NCBI GenBank assembly: GCA_905182985.1
Contig: CAJJDN010000054.1
Coordinates: 324,025 to 388,024, forward strand
Reading direction: 5' to 3'
Length of the DNA stretch: 64,000 bases
DNA from: Paramecium sonneborni
Taxonomy: Eukaryota > Ciliophora > Oligohymenophorea > Peniculida > Parameciidae
Below are positions 37,556 to 50,225 of the stretch, piece after piece. Under the pieces are notes generated by a model. The model saw only the letters and a program-made list of their open reading frames with translations. It was not told the origin of the DNA and searched no databases. Within the stretch, counting starts at the first letter, position 1; the number at the start of each line of letters is the position of its first letter. Both the position numbers and the translations under genes were made by a program.

Positions 37556-38233
37556 GTAATACATTTATAAAATTATCAAATTTAACAAAATGACTTTATG
37601 TGATTATATCTAAAATTTAGAAAACAGTTTAAGATATTTTTTTATAGATAATGATTTTTTATTTATTTTTGACTTTTTAAAATAATTTATCTATCCATTA
37701 AAGAATGTTAGTTAAAATAAAAGTAGTTATTAAATAATATAAATTAGATCGAAAAATGCTTATAAATTCATATTTTAATTCAATTATAAGTAAAATTAAT
37801 ATAACAATCATATTTTTTGCGATTATCTTTATTATAATAGATTTGATTCATTTTCCAAGTTTAGATTTAGTAAATTTTAGTTTCTTTTTCTTGAAAATTA
37901 ACTAATTCTTCTTTAATTAATCTAATGTAATGAGATGAATTAAAAGAAAAATCTAAAAAATAAATTTCTATTTAAAAAAATTTGAAACCTACTAAAAACA
38001 GATTTATAAAGCATTTAATTTGAATAGAAAAAAGAAAAATTTATTAATTTAAATTAATATTTGTAATCAGATATATATGTATAATTTCTAATAATTTTTA
38101 TTTATAAAGTATTAAATTAATGTATATGATTTAAAATCAGCAAATTTGTAAAATGTTGAATAAAGATAATATATAAAAATGATTGTTGTTAGGAGCCATA
38201 AAAATATAAATTTTATATATATTATATTTTGAC
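37556..38233. other. Convergent intergenic region
   Basis: About 680 bp between the stops of the phosphotransferase (plus) and the coiled-coil gene (minus). Extremely AT-rich. No gene, remnant or repeat recognised. Confidence 0.5.
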
Positions 38234-39169
38234 TCATAATGCTTTATGCAACAAATCTTATTAGGACTGTTGGCATTTTAAAGTATTTTGAGACTTCTTT
38301 CCGAAAATAACTTTGGAATCATAATTACTCTTAAACTAAATTTGAGTAATTGGTTTATCTTTTTAAAATTAAATACTGCTTTTATAAGCACTCGAATTAA
38401 ACTAAGGCCATTAATTTTATGTTTTATCTTATGAAATTCTCTATGAATCGAGATTTTTAAATCCTGTAGGATGTTCTAATTTAAGTCTTTCATTATCTTC
38501 ATTGAGTTGGATGATTTGAATTTTAAATGAATCAATTTGTTTATCTTTTCTATCGATTTCAAATTTATGTTGCTTGTATAAATTGTTATACTTCTGTTAG
38601 ACAATCTCTAATTATTATTTAACTTGCATATTCTATTCATACAACTCTCCTAATTCAATGACAGCTTTCTACTCTCGATTGTTGGCTTCTTAAATCTACT
38701 ATCTCATATTCTAAAGTGTTGCTGTTCATTTATTAATAAAGGATACATTCTCTTCTTTGATTTTATTCTAACAAAACTTCTTGTTCTCTTTTTACACAAT
38801 CTAATTCACTACACTTTTGTTTAAGTTCTCTAATTAATCTATTAATATCTTCCTTATATTTCTCTTCCATATCTTTACGTCTATCGTATTCTTATTATAA
38901 ACTCTGGTACTCTTCCCTAGTTACTTTAAGCCTTAGGCCAAATAATTCTTACTCATCATCATGCTCTCGCTCTAATTTGTTGGTCTGTTCTCTTCACATT
39001 CTACACTTTCAGACTTCAAAGTCTTAACTAACTTAAAATCCCATACTTCATTTTTTTTAAAATCATTCTAATATGAATTAATTCTATCATCTCTCATCTC
39101 AAAAGTCGAATCTCTCTGGAATAATGCGTTGATTTGTTCAGCAGACATATAAACAGGCTAATTATTCAT
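38234..39169 (-). CDS. Coiled-coil protein
   Basis: About 287-295 residues from MNNQPVYMSAEQINALF. Continuous helical Gln/Glu/Lys/Arg-rich sequence (FGLRLKVTREEYQSLQ, DINRLIRELKQKCSEL, LGELYEQNMQVKQQLEI), then a Ser/Gln/Lys-rich, probably disordered C-terminus. To keep one frame it needs a 20-nt intron at 38985-39004 (ending CAG) and a 31-nt one at 38669-38699. A 24-nt one at 39023-39046 is optional. The 20- and 31-nt introns are less typical in base content, so frameshifts are an alternative. Divergent from the RING gene with 126 bp between starts. Size and makeup suit a ciliary or basal-body component, but that is inference. Confidence 0.65.
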
Positions 39170-39295
39170 ATATTTTATATATATTAATTATTTACTACTC
39201 TAAAACATATTCACATCAAATATTTCATACTAATAAAATTATATATATTATCATCATTATATATTATTAATTATTTCATTCAATTTTTATAATAA

Positions 39296-40408
39296 ATGCC
39301 TAAAATTCAATGCAGTGATTGCTAACTTAAGTATATTTACATTATTAAGTAACTGATATTAAGTTGATGATTAACGTACCTATGCATGTAAATGTGGAAA
39401 ACTATTTGCTTAAGTAAAATGTTTATTTTGCCAATTCACATAACCAACTTTTTTTGATCTAATGACTGGCATCAATCAACATTGGACATGTTCTAATTGT
39501 GAAACAGAATCCATACTCTCCCCATGTTAAAATTGTACAAACATGAATTTAAGAGGACTTGTATCTTTTTTTTTTATATTTCTTTAGAAAGAAAATTTAT
39601 CCAAATGTTCTTGCAAAACAACCAATTATTATTTAGATTGTAAATTGTGTCTCACATGGTACACTCTCAATGAATCTAATAATAATTTAGATGGAAAAAT
39701 TACATCTTGTGTATTCAACTGTGAATAAGTTTAAATTCTAAAGTATCTTTTATTTCTTTTTTATTAGATGCACTAACTGTTAATCTTTAAAAAAAATTGA
39801 TAATTTCAACAATGAAATGAAAAATTATTGCAATATTTGCAGTAAATACTTTTTTAAATAAATATGCCCCTTTTGCAAGGAAGTTTCAACATTTAACCAA
39901 AAAGAAAGTTAACTTAAATAAAAATGTTAAAATAGAAAATGTGGGAAACCTAGTATTTTAAAAGCTGGAAAAATTCAAAATTAATAAGTTATAATCGGAG
40001 AATTTACAAAAGCTAATGATATTGAATAATTCCAATCTCCAAAATAATAATAAACCTCTAAATTTTTATAAAACTTAGATTTATTAGGCATTGATTAAGA
40101 TAATGATAACACAAAACCTATTGCTAACTAAAATAATAGTAACCTCTTAGATATTGATCAAAATTTGGATCAATACAAAAGTTCTATTACTTCTTGCCAA
40201 AAATGTTAGGTATAATTTTTATCTAAAATCCAAGAACTCTACAGAACTTATCATAACAACTCCTTGTGGACATAAAGTATCTTGCTATTAATGCTTAGGA
40301 ACAGTAGATAATTGTATTTCATGCAGTGAACCTATAAAGTTCAGAATCATGAATACTTTTAATAGAGATTTTTATCAAGAAATTTTAGATAGAATAAAAT
40401 AAGAGTGA
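39296..40408 (+). CDS. Cys-rich zinc-binding protein with C-terminal RING finger
   Basis: About 340 residues, introns at 39561-39587, 39743-39767 and 40210-40234. Many CxxC pairs: CSDC, CKCGK, CLFC, CSNC, CQNC, CKLC, CNIC, CPFCKE suggest several zinc ribbons. A Gln/Asn-rich linker repeats LLGIDQD / LLDIDQN. The C-terminal RING-type module is CQKC...PCGHKVSCYQC...CISC, typical of E3 ubiquitin ligases. Exon 1 is unresolved: between CSDCQLK and DDQRTYACKCGK a change of frame is needed. The best 19-nt intron leaves an in-frame TGA, so there may be a one-base fault near 39330-39365. The stop is 26 bp from the convergent neighbour's stop. Confidence 0.7.
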
Positions 40409-40434
40409 TTATTCAATTAAATATTTAATATAAA

Positions 40435-41874
40435 TCAACATTCTTGGTTCACATCTTTAAAAGGTAATATCTTACTAAATTAAAATTCCAAATTGTAACC
40501 TATTGGATTTAAAAGCAAATACTGAGCTGTTTATTCTATAAAATAGTTTCTCAAGTAGAGTGGAAAAAAAGAAAATTAGTCCATTATTGTAAATTTAATC
40601 TAAACACATATTTCTAAATTTATAATACTTATTTCTTCTAAATAGTTTTATTATAATTATAAATCTTGTAAAATTTAAAAAACTTATATTAAGAATATTT
40701 TCATTAAATGTCCATAAGTTCTAAATTTCAATGTATAATCTCCATTAAAATTTAATTTTACTTTTTTAGATAATTAATAAATAGACATCAATTTTGTTAT
40801 CAATTTTCTTATATTGATTGTTTTAATTTTAAATTATCTTAACATTAAAATTGATAAGGTCCCAAATTGAAATTATTAATTTAATGGAGTTTTGTTGATT
40901 GCATTAAATTATTTGAAAAGGGATTACTTGAACTAATGAGAAATTTTTTTATATTAAACAGGATCTTATTAAATACTTTCTTATATTAGTATTATACTAT
41001 TATCCATTTTATATTAGCATAAACGAATCTTAATTTTTGTTCTTTATAATTGAACTTCAAAGCTTTCATTAAATATAGCTTTGCCACTAATTATAGCGTA
41101 TTCTAACGTCATATTATTAATTAAGCAATTTCTAATAAAATTTCTAATGTTACACCCGAAACATAAATCATTAGTATGTGATCCAAATTAATCTTGAAAA
41201 GCAGTTATTTAAACATCTATTTGAAGTTTCTTTTCGTTGTACTAAAATTTTGAGAAAGGTTTATTTATTAATTAGTCCAATTATTTATTAATAGTATCTT
41301 CTTTATAAGTCATTAAAAATTATATTCTTTATGCTTTATTACAGATATATAGAACAGAAGATGTTAAAATTGCAGTTGCTGTAGATAATGCCAAACACTG
41401 AAAGTCTATTCTTTTGGTCATTAAAATTGTTGAACTTTATCTGAATATTATATGAAGTAAAAGAGATGGGCAACTTTAATCAAAATCAGTAGAAAAGTAT
41501 ATAACAGCTTAAACCAGTGAAAAGTTATACCCATAAGTAAAATATTCTTGATCTACTGAATAATTTGTAAAATTGAATTATAATAATAAAGCATAAGCAT
41601 TAGTAATAGTCAGTATTTTTGCTGTTAAACCCTCCTTTTTGTACATTATGTATAATCCAATAAGACATACTAATATAAAACCAATATTAATGTAAGGGAT
41701 GACTAAATTATCTTACTAAGTAATTATGACCAGTTAAAATAAATTTAAAGACATTGCCATCACCAATAAACCATAAAATAAGGGTTTCAGATGTTTTGAA
41801 TACGATTATGCCTGATATTTTTCTTCAACTTCTTTTTCCTTAAATTTAAGTGTGTACTTGTTCATTTAATCCAT
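40435..41874 (-). CDS. Six-helix membrane protein with long cytosolic tail, unknown
   Basis: 479 residues in one uninterrupted frame, with no intron, which is unusual here. Start MDQMNKYTLKF (a second ATG follows at codon 4). Residues ~30-205 hold about six hydrophobic segments (PLFYGLLVMAMSLNLF, IGFILVCLIGLYIMY, ALSTATAILTSSVLYIC among them). The remaining ~270 residues are soluble, basic and Gln/Asn/Lys-rich, with two Cys close together (DLCFGCNIR) and no motif I recognise. The six-helix-plus-tail plan is like ciliate sensor or histidine-kinase-like proteins, but no kinase or cyclase motif is present. Confidence 0.75.
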
Positions 41875-42232
41875 TTTTTTCACAAAATATTGATAATATA
41901 TCTTTTATAGATTACTATTTTAATAAGAATTTAATATAATAAACCTAAAAATTAGAGAAGTTACTATTTTACTGATCTAGTCTTTAAAATATAATTATAA
42001 ACAAATCTCTTCTCATATTTAAGTTATTATATTAATTTTTCTAATGAAATCTCATTAAGTATTTTTTCATTAAACAATTGAAGTTGTTTGTAATTAAAAT
42101 GGCATCATTTTTAAATATTTTTAAGATGTCATAAATATTGTACAAGATAAAACTGAATTATAAATAAGAAATATAAAAGTATATTATAATTTATGAATTA
42201 ATATATTATTTTTTTTATCAAAAGTGTGTAAA
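41875..42232. other. Intergenic spacer
   Basis: About 360 bp between two minus-strand genes. AT-rich; nothing recognised. Confidence 0.5.
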
Positions 42233-43277
42233 TCATTAATAAATAATAATCTCATGACTTAATTAAGCGTTGGTTAATTTAATGTTTCCAGCAAAATCCT
42301 CTAGGTTTATAAATGCATCTAAATACTTGGCCAAAATTAGCAGGATGAAATATCATTTTCCATAATTCCTAAGTGTTTGTAACAAGCGGCTATTAATTCA
42401 GAGCAAAAATAATTCTCTTTTTCAACTCCTGTAATAGATCTTTTCTTGCATAGTTTCATGATATTGACTGAATATTTTTTGCCGTGATTCTTATAAACAA
42501 ATTCTTATAATTTTAATAGCAATGCCATATCTCTTTTAGTATATAATTATCTATAGCTAATTTGTGTTACATATTCATGAAAATTGCTTTACATTAGAGC
42601 ATCCCAAGTATAGATACAAACTCCATCATCACTATTAGCTTCAAATACATGGAGAACATTTTTATTATTTCTTAAAAGTAAAGCAACATGATCTAAATAA
42701 TTTTGTTAGATATATTACCATATTCACTATTAGTAATTAATCTTTATAATTAACAAGCAATAGATTTATTTTTAAAAAGTAGTAAATCTAGGGATTCAGC
42801 TCTCTTTTCAAAAACATCAAAAGGTATTTTATGTTAAAGATAGAAGTTTGGTAATGGTGATTAAAAACAATAAGGTTTGGATGTATTAATATAGTAATTG
42901 AGAGAGAGGATCCATTGTTTACTATTAGTTAGTGATTAAAACTAAAACTAATAATTAAAAACTAATAGTTGAAATACATCATTCGAAGGAATGGATAATT
43001 CTAAAATATGAGATTAATAAATACTAATAGGATATTGATTAAAGTCAAGAACAAATTCTGTTTTATCCTTTCTTTAGAGTACAAAAGTATAATTGCGAAG
43101 TATTCCTGTGTATACAATGTTATCTTTAAGTAACAAACCATCATGATCATAGGACTAGTAATCTCATTAGTAATAAATGTAAATACAAATTTAAGTAGGA
43201 CTGGTCTGTTTAAATTTGGATTTTAGAATAGTAATCATGTTAACATCTTCATTAATATCATTCCATTATTATTTCAT
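42233..43277 (-). CDS. Permuted papain-fold (YiiX/NlpC-P60-like) protein
   Basis: About 322 residues, introns at 43163-43186 (24 nt, removes an in-frame TGA, ends GAG), 42693-42718 and 42301-42326. N-terminal ~120 residues form an unassigned domain (start MKQQWNDINEDVNMI). The C-terminal ~180 show the permuted papain-like pattern: DHVALLL with the catalytic-type His after a hydrophobic strand, then NYFCSELIAACYKHLGIM with the nucleophile Cys, and FWPKDF near the end. Such proteins are cysteine hydrolases or lipid/peptide amidases; the substrate here is unknown. Its start codon is 10 bp from the divergent alpha-SNAP start. Confidence 0.8.
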
Positions 43278-43287
43278 TTAAATATAA

Positions 43288-44313
43288 ATGGATTCTAATT
43301 ATGTATTAAAAGGAGATGAATTTATGATGAAAGGAGATAAAGCCCTGAAAGGTAAACATTAATATTAAAATAAGGTTCTGCTTTTGGAAATATTTTTGGA
43401 TCAAAAGGAGAAAGAGCAGAAAAAGCACTTGAATTATATAAGTCTGCAGCAACACAATATAAATTAGGAAAGAAATGGGAAAAAGCATCAGAAGCTTATT
43501 AAAGATGTATAACTTGTGATCAAACATTAAAATCAGGAGAGACTGGAGATTTTTATGTTGAATCAGCCAAAGCAATTAGTAATGTAAATAAAGCAGGTAT
43601 ACTGATATAATATTGAGTATAGAATCAATATAATTTTATGAAAAAGCAATAGAACATTATGCTAGTGAGAATAGATTAGACAATGCATCAAGATACAAAA
43701 AAGAAATTGCTTAAATTTATGAGTCAGAGTTTGAATTCCATCTAGCAGTTAAAGCTTATTAAGAAGCTGCTGATTTTTTTTAGGCAGATGGTAAAAGAAC
43801 ATCTGAATATAATTAAATGAGATTAAAAGTTGCAGAATTATCAACATTGAATGCATCTGGTGATTTAATTGCAGCAATCAAAGTTTTCATTTAATAAATC
43901 TATTAGATTTTTGAAGATATTGGTGATAAATACATGGAAAATAAATTAACAGCTCCAAGTGCTAAAGAACTCTACTTTAAATCATGTTTACTTTATTTAT
44001 GCAATAATGTATAATTTTTAAAATACAATTTAAATAGGATTCAGTAGGATGTGGAATTGCTCTAGAAAGATACTTAGATAAAGATCCTAGTTTTGCTTCA
44101 GCAAGATAATATAAATTTGTTGTTAATTTAATTAAAGCTGTTGATAACAATAATGTTCAAATGTTTTCAGATGAATGGTATTATATTTTATTTTAATTCA
44201 GTTTTGAATTTAACAAAATCATACCTTTAGATAAATGGAAATTAAATGTCTTAAATAAGATTAAAGAAAGTATGCAGCCACTTCAATAAGTTGAGGATGG
44301 AGGTTTTAGATGA
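43288..44313 (+). CDS. Alpha-SNAP (NSF attachment protein)
   Basis: About 307 residues, introns at 43352-43374, 43597-43622, 44009-44037 and 44178-44201. Helical TPR-like protein starting MDSNYVLKGDEFMMKGDKAL. Family features: FGNIFGSKGERAEKALELY, SAATQYKLGKKWEKASEAY, a YEKAIEHYASENRLDNASRY repeat, and a C-terminal region ending in hydrophobic/acidic residues (VEDGGFR) that in SNAPs stimulates NSF ATPase. It recruits NSF to SNARE complexes for disassembly after membrane fusion. The length is close to the usual 290-295. The intron number is high for the window. Confidence 0.93.
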
Positions 44314-44401
44314 TAAATAAAATTAAAATAATATTAGTCATCGTTTTATTATATTGTATTTAATTAGTGAAGCTCTTATGATCTTCTCTTTTTAAATTAT
44401 A

Positions 44402-47400
44402 TCATTTGGCATATATGATTTGTATATCTATCTATAAAACTAAAACTTTTTTTTTAACTAATTAACTAAGTACATCTCTGCTACTATTACAAAAACTAAA
44501 AATTAAAACACTACCATCACTATTAATAATATTAAGATTAAAGTATAGTCTTTGTCTATCAAAGATCCTAAATCATTTGACCAACTTGTCAAAAGAACTT
44601 TGAATGCTGATTTTATATAGTCTATAGCTATATTGAATTGCCAAATAGATTCCAAATTTATTTAACCAAATCTTGATTCTTTATTCAAAACGTAATCTAT
44701 CTTTGAGATAAAATTAGTACCTTATGTTACTGAAGAATATAATTAATTAAAAGCTACTATGCCTTATTTTAATTTTCCATTTAATATTGTTTCACAATCT
44801 TTAAATTCTGCTTCATCAAAATATTATTTCTCGTAAAGGAACTAACATAAATTATTGAAATAAATTGATTAAAAACTATCATAATAACTACCATAATTTG
44901 GATTTTCAATAGATGGGGCAACATTTATATCTGTAAGTTAAGTTTCTAAAAGGTCTTTAATATGAGGTAAACATTCTGAATCATAAATTTCAGTATTAAA
45001 AAATCTTTCTTTAACAGAAACTTATAATAACTAACTATCACTAAAATCAAATATGGAATTTTGACCAATATTGATTATTTAAGTAATTTTTTTTGATGAA
45101 TCACTCAAGGTCAAAAAAAATAATAATGAAACAGAGGAGGAAATCAGAACAAATACTATATAAATAAAAGACATTTTTATTGTTAACTATCTTAACAATT
45201 TTTTTTCTAAAATTTATTTATCCTTTCTCTTAATAATGTTTTGATCTTCAATCTCATTAATTAACAAAAAATTTTGTTATTATTAGAAGTTAGTTTTATT
45301 AACTATGAATTTTCTTTCATATTATGTATTGACTCCTTGAATCTCATCATCTTTTATCAAAATATATTAAAATTAAGATTAAACAAATTATTGTTACTTT
45401 ACAATTTTATTTAAATCATTTTTTTTAATCATAATAAACATTTTAAGCACAGCCTTAAATGTTTAACAAATCCACAATATTATTAATAATAATCCAAAAA
45501 ATCCTATAATGAAAATACATGATTCGATTATCAGTACTGTAATTACAAAATCAGACATAGAATTTGATTTATCATTTAACATTACTGAAAGAATTACAAT
45601 TGCAGAATTAATTTCTTGATATATAGTAGGTAAAGTGATGTTTCTAATATATTTTACCATTGGATTTTCATCAGTTAATTAGATTAATTGTTCAGCAGTC
45701 ATCATAGATATTTAATGTTCAACTAAAATAACTTTAGTAAACGCATCTTTATAATCTAGAGTTATAGGAACTTTTTAAACATCATAAATAGTTTCATCAA
45801 GGATAGATTTGCTAATAAATACAGATTAGTCTAAAAATGTATCCTATTAATCTAAATCTTTCATTTATTATTTGATAAATTCATAACCTGAGTCTATTTA
45901 TTTAGTTTGATAAATAAAGAATTGTTCTTAAGTTCCAAGAGCAACTCCATTAACTAATAAATTAGTAAAATCAGCATCTTTATAAAGGAGAATATCCATA
46001 ACAGTATCATATGCCTCAATTAAATATGTTTACATTTAAGACAACTAAAATATTCTCGAAGACTGATTCTTAATAGGTATAAAATCCTATTTATTATGTT
46101 ATGATAATTACAGAATATGGTTTAAGAAAGTATGTGATTAGATTCAAAGTTAGAATAGTGATATACATAAATCTAAGAAACCAACTCAAATATGAAATTT
46201 TGACTAAGAGTTTTCTAGGTTTATTATTGTCTTCTTTTCTAAAAATGTTATCGAGAACATTAAGAGAAAAACTTTAAGTTCCATGTTGCATTTTAAATTA
46301 ATTTTAAAATGTTTCCCAATTAATCATTTTAGGTTAACCTTTGCAAATGACTAAAGCATCTTTATCATCTGGGTCTTCTAAATTCTCTTCTTTTTATAAT
46401 TGATAGCCAAGACCATTTTATTTGACATTAATTTTAATGTTACTTTTAGAATTAGGTTATGTTGAATATGGTTATGGAGGTGATATTACTTTACTTTCAC
46501 AATCACTTGTCATTGTCATATATTTAGGTCCATCTAAATTTTAGATACTACGAACATGTTATAAATCTATAATTTATAAATTAATTACCTCTTGAATAAC
46601 CTTTTTGTAACATTTATGAAAATTTTTTAACATTACTTCTTATTTTATTTTACAATATTTCTTAAATATTTTAAACTTTCATTATTCCAATTCTTTCATC
46701 TCTAATTTTATAAAAAGCCATTGTGCAAATAATTTTATAGGATTTTATTTTTGTTTAATTTTTCAATATATCTCTATATATTTCTTTGATCAATTCATAG
46801 TAATTTCTGTCTTCATCATTTTTTCTCCTTTCTGCTGCTTTCTAAAACATTAATCTAGCTTTCTTTTTAAATTCTCTTTATTAAGTTCCTTATTTGACTA
46901 ACTATTTATTTTCATTATTTCTATGTTTTCTATTTTCTTTTTCTTAATCATTTTTTTCCTCTTATTTTACATGCTTACATATATATATATATTACATCAT
47001 CTTATTACTTTTTAATTTAATATAGTTTATATTTGGATTCAGAATAATGTTTACATGCTGCCATAAATTGATCAGATAATTTAATATGAAAAGTTATTGT
47101 TTCACCATTATTTACCTTTCCTTCTAATACAAATTATCCCTTAGTTTTGATTATTTCATCCTTACTTTGATTATCATCACTAAAATCTCCTTGATTATTA
47201 TTATCAAATTTAGTTTAAATTCTTTTATAATTATTTTGATATTAAGTCTCATACATTTATTTGATTTATTCATCAACTTTTTTATTTAATTATTCATTAA
47301 TATCTTTTTGCATTTCTGAGTATTGATCAATTTATTATTTGAATTCTTTCTCTTCATTTTTATCACTAACACTACTAGCATATTAAAGAAATAATTTATC

Positions 47401-49125
47401 TTCTGGTACTTCTAATGATTACATTTAATGATAATTAGATTGTTAATCATCTGAAGAAATAGCATTTGAACTTTTTACAACTCCTAAAGTACTAGATCCT
47501 AAATGAGCCACATTAACTTAAATTTTAATTTTGTCTTATATTATATTTTACTTAATTGATTTAATAATCTATTCTTGCTTTTTCTTATTTTTTTACATAC
47601 CAAACAATTCTAAATCAGTTTATTCATTTATTAATTAACATACTCTACTAAATTAAATTAATTTTGGAGCAAAAAGAAGCATATTAACTAATACTTAAAC
47701 TTTTTATTTTTAAAATATTTCTTAATTAATTTGTAATGATTGAATTATATTAGGAGTCATTCCATTTATTTCCCAATCTGAATTTAAAATAATTACATCA
47801 TGTTTTTTTTCATTATTGATATCTGTTGGCCTTAACATAACAACAAATTAAGATTAGCCATTTAAATCTACATATAGTTTTAAAAACTTTTATGCCGTAA
47901 ACATATATCCAGTTTTATGTATACAATAAACCTTTCTTTAAGAATATAGAGAATGTTCTTTCCCAGTCAATCTATAATCATTTAATAGTGATGGATGCAC
48001 TTTTGAATAGATATCAGGCATTAATTATGCTATTGGAAATTTCATAGAAACTTCTTCTGTTGTATATCCAAATATTTTAGTAAATTATTTATTCACTTTT
48101 ATAATTATTGCATCTGGATCATCACTAGTCTATATAATACATGCTTTTTTATCGAAAACTATACGCTTGCTCTTTATATCTATTTTATCCATATCCACTT
48201 TTTATTCCTAATCAGATTTTATACTTGCTATATCTTCTTCTAAATTGTTTTCTTATAGTTCTTCTGAAAATATATCATTCTCATTCACTGATAATCCCTA
48301 AAAATTATCCAATATCTTATTCTTCAATTTCTTATTCTCTATATACAATGTAAACCAAGCATAATAAAACTTCCACTTCTTTTTAAAGTCAAGATAATTC
48401 TAAATTTATACCCATAAAAAATTAGTTTATTCAATTTTATCAAATTAATTTCTTAATAAATGATCTAGTTCTTCTAAATCGATAACTTCTTTCTAAAGAC
48501 ATTTCCAAAATACGCAATTTTAAATCATTATATTATTTATATTACTTTTTATTGTGTCTATCATATCTTCAATGTACAAAGCATTCTAAGTTTCTAACTT
48601 TTCTCGATAACTTGATTGATTTCTATGTTTAATATATTTCATTATCTATATTTTAAGCTAAAATATTTTATATCTATTAATAATGAATAGAAAACGTTTT
48701 TCTAAATCTGATAGAATATGTAATGAAACTTGATGATTTTAAAACTTAAAAAACATAAATCTGGCATAAAGTAGAAGTAATTCAACTGAATTTGGATTTT
48801 TATTCAATTTGATCTCGATCTATGATTTCATTAAGAATTTAACAAAAATATTCTTATGAATCAACCAATTATCTATATTTACTTCTTTTCGTTTTTTTGA
48901 ATCAAAAATCTTTTTCTTCTTACAAAAACACCTACCTTCTCCTTAAATCACTGTATGTTTACATTCAACTTCCATATGTCTTTGTAAAATACCCTTAAAA
49001 AATAAATCAACATTGATATCTTAATTTGATACTTCTAAAAGTGTATTCATTATAAATATTTATTTATTTAATTCTTTGTCTCCTGCATTTTCAAAATTAA
49101 TCTATTTATAATTTGAATTCCTCAT
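44402..49125 (-). CDS. Large PAS-domain protein with C-terminal membrane region (TmcB-like), one frameshift
   Basis: About 1551 residues, introns at 46974-46995, 46567-46588 and 46087-46111. Layout: N-terminal soluble helical region with TPR-like SVELLLLYARFMFF; a clear PAS domain near 345-450 (DPDAIIIKVNKQFTKIFGYTT, then IAQLMPDIYSKVHPSLLND); Gln/Lys-rich linker; region with GLGYQLQKEENLEDPDD; then at least four TM helices, an extracellular loop and a final TM close to the C-terminus. It shares the PAS and C-terminal plan with the protein at 24256-28483 but lacks the N-terminal membrane domain. Near 46700-46720 (FLQNQR / DERIGIMK) the frame must move by one base and no intron fits, so this copy may be a pseudogene or hold a sequence error. 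Confidence 0.7.
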
Positions 49126-49225
49126 GTTGAAATTAAAACAACAACAAAAAAATATAAAAGATACAGTAAAAAAAATACCAAAATTCTCAAATTATTGCAT
49201 TACAGTATTATATCTATACAGCTCA

Positions 49226-50225
49226 TCAACTATCATCGAAAAACTAGTTGAAACCATAATTGTTATTAGAATTTAAAATATATTTCTAACTGAAGTTGTA
49301 ACAAATGCCATATATCCACTAAAAAATAGACAATCTAATAAAAAATAACTATAAGAAATAAAAATTAAGATCAGCATCACCCAAAGATATCCATAATCTG
49401 TTGAACTATAAAGATATTTTAAATATGAACTTGAAAGATAAGAGAAAGGCTTGGATCGTTCGGAATACTTAAAAAACTAGAATATAAAGAGAATTCTCAG
49501 TATTTAAACAATCTTTTTTTTAACTGCTATTATTATGAAAAAAAACACTTAAAAAACAATTGTTTAAAGTTCCAAAGAACACACTAAATCATAATTTATC
49601 TAATATACCCCATAACAGATAAAGATATTAAAATATCTCTTACTGATTTATTCATACAATCTATTGAAGGTCCACAAACAATATTTTCAAAAAATACTAA
49701 CATAGCAGGATAATGTAATAACCACACATACCATTCAGATAATTGAACGAATTTCTACATAAAACTTATCAATTTACCTTTCCTAAAAATCTCTTACGAA
49801 CTTTAAAGTCATCTCCTTAAAATAAAAAAAGAATCAAATAAATGATTGAATTCCCTATTGTTGCCAATAAAAACCCGGATAACATTATGTAATTTATTGT
49901 TATATCTAAACTTAATAGGCCTTAAATGTCGAAATAAGTACAAAAGTCGATAATTTCATCAAGGATCGTAGATTCGGTTTAATAATGAATGTTAATCAAA
50001 TTCTTATATCTGAATATATGGGCTTTAATACTTTCTTATTAAACTCAAAAATTGATGAATAAATGCTATTATTAACATTAATGCTGTCTTTGTGAATGAA
50101 GCATTTTTTAACTTCAAAAGATCATTAAATAATTTGAAATGTTAATCCAAACCTTGTTTACTACGCTTTTTCTAAAGTTCCTTATCTTATTACTACAGGG
50201 TTGGCAATTCTCGTTCTTAATCCAT
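49226..50225 (-). CDS. Polytopic membrane protein, unknown family
   Basis: About 309 residues, introns at 50010-50031, 49755-49777 and 49584-49608. A charged N-terminus (MDQERELPTLQQQDKELQKK) precedes about six hydrophobic segments: TALMLIIAFIHQFLSLI, IMLSGFLLATIGNSIIYLIL, YVWLLHYPAMLVFFENIVCG, ILISLSVMGVFFGTL, LVFQVFRTIQAFLL and a last one with FYFLQLFFIRLSIF. A short acidic C-terminus follows. No family recognised. All three introns restore a single frame, so the gene looks intact. Confidence 0.7.

Noticed and set aside
46974..46995. AT dinucleotide microsatellite as a regulatory element
   Set aside because: It lies inside a 22-nt intron whose removal keeps the frame; no reason to think it regulates anything.
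44402..49125. Programmed frameshift in the PAS gene
   Set aside because: One shift with no slippery heptamer or downstream structure that I can recognise; decay or sequencing error is simpler.
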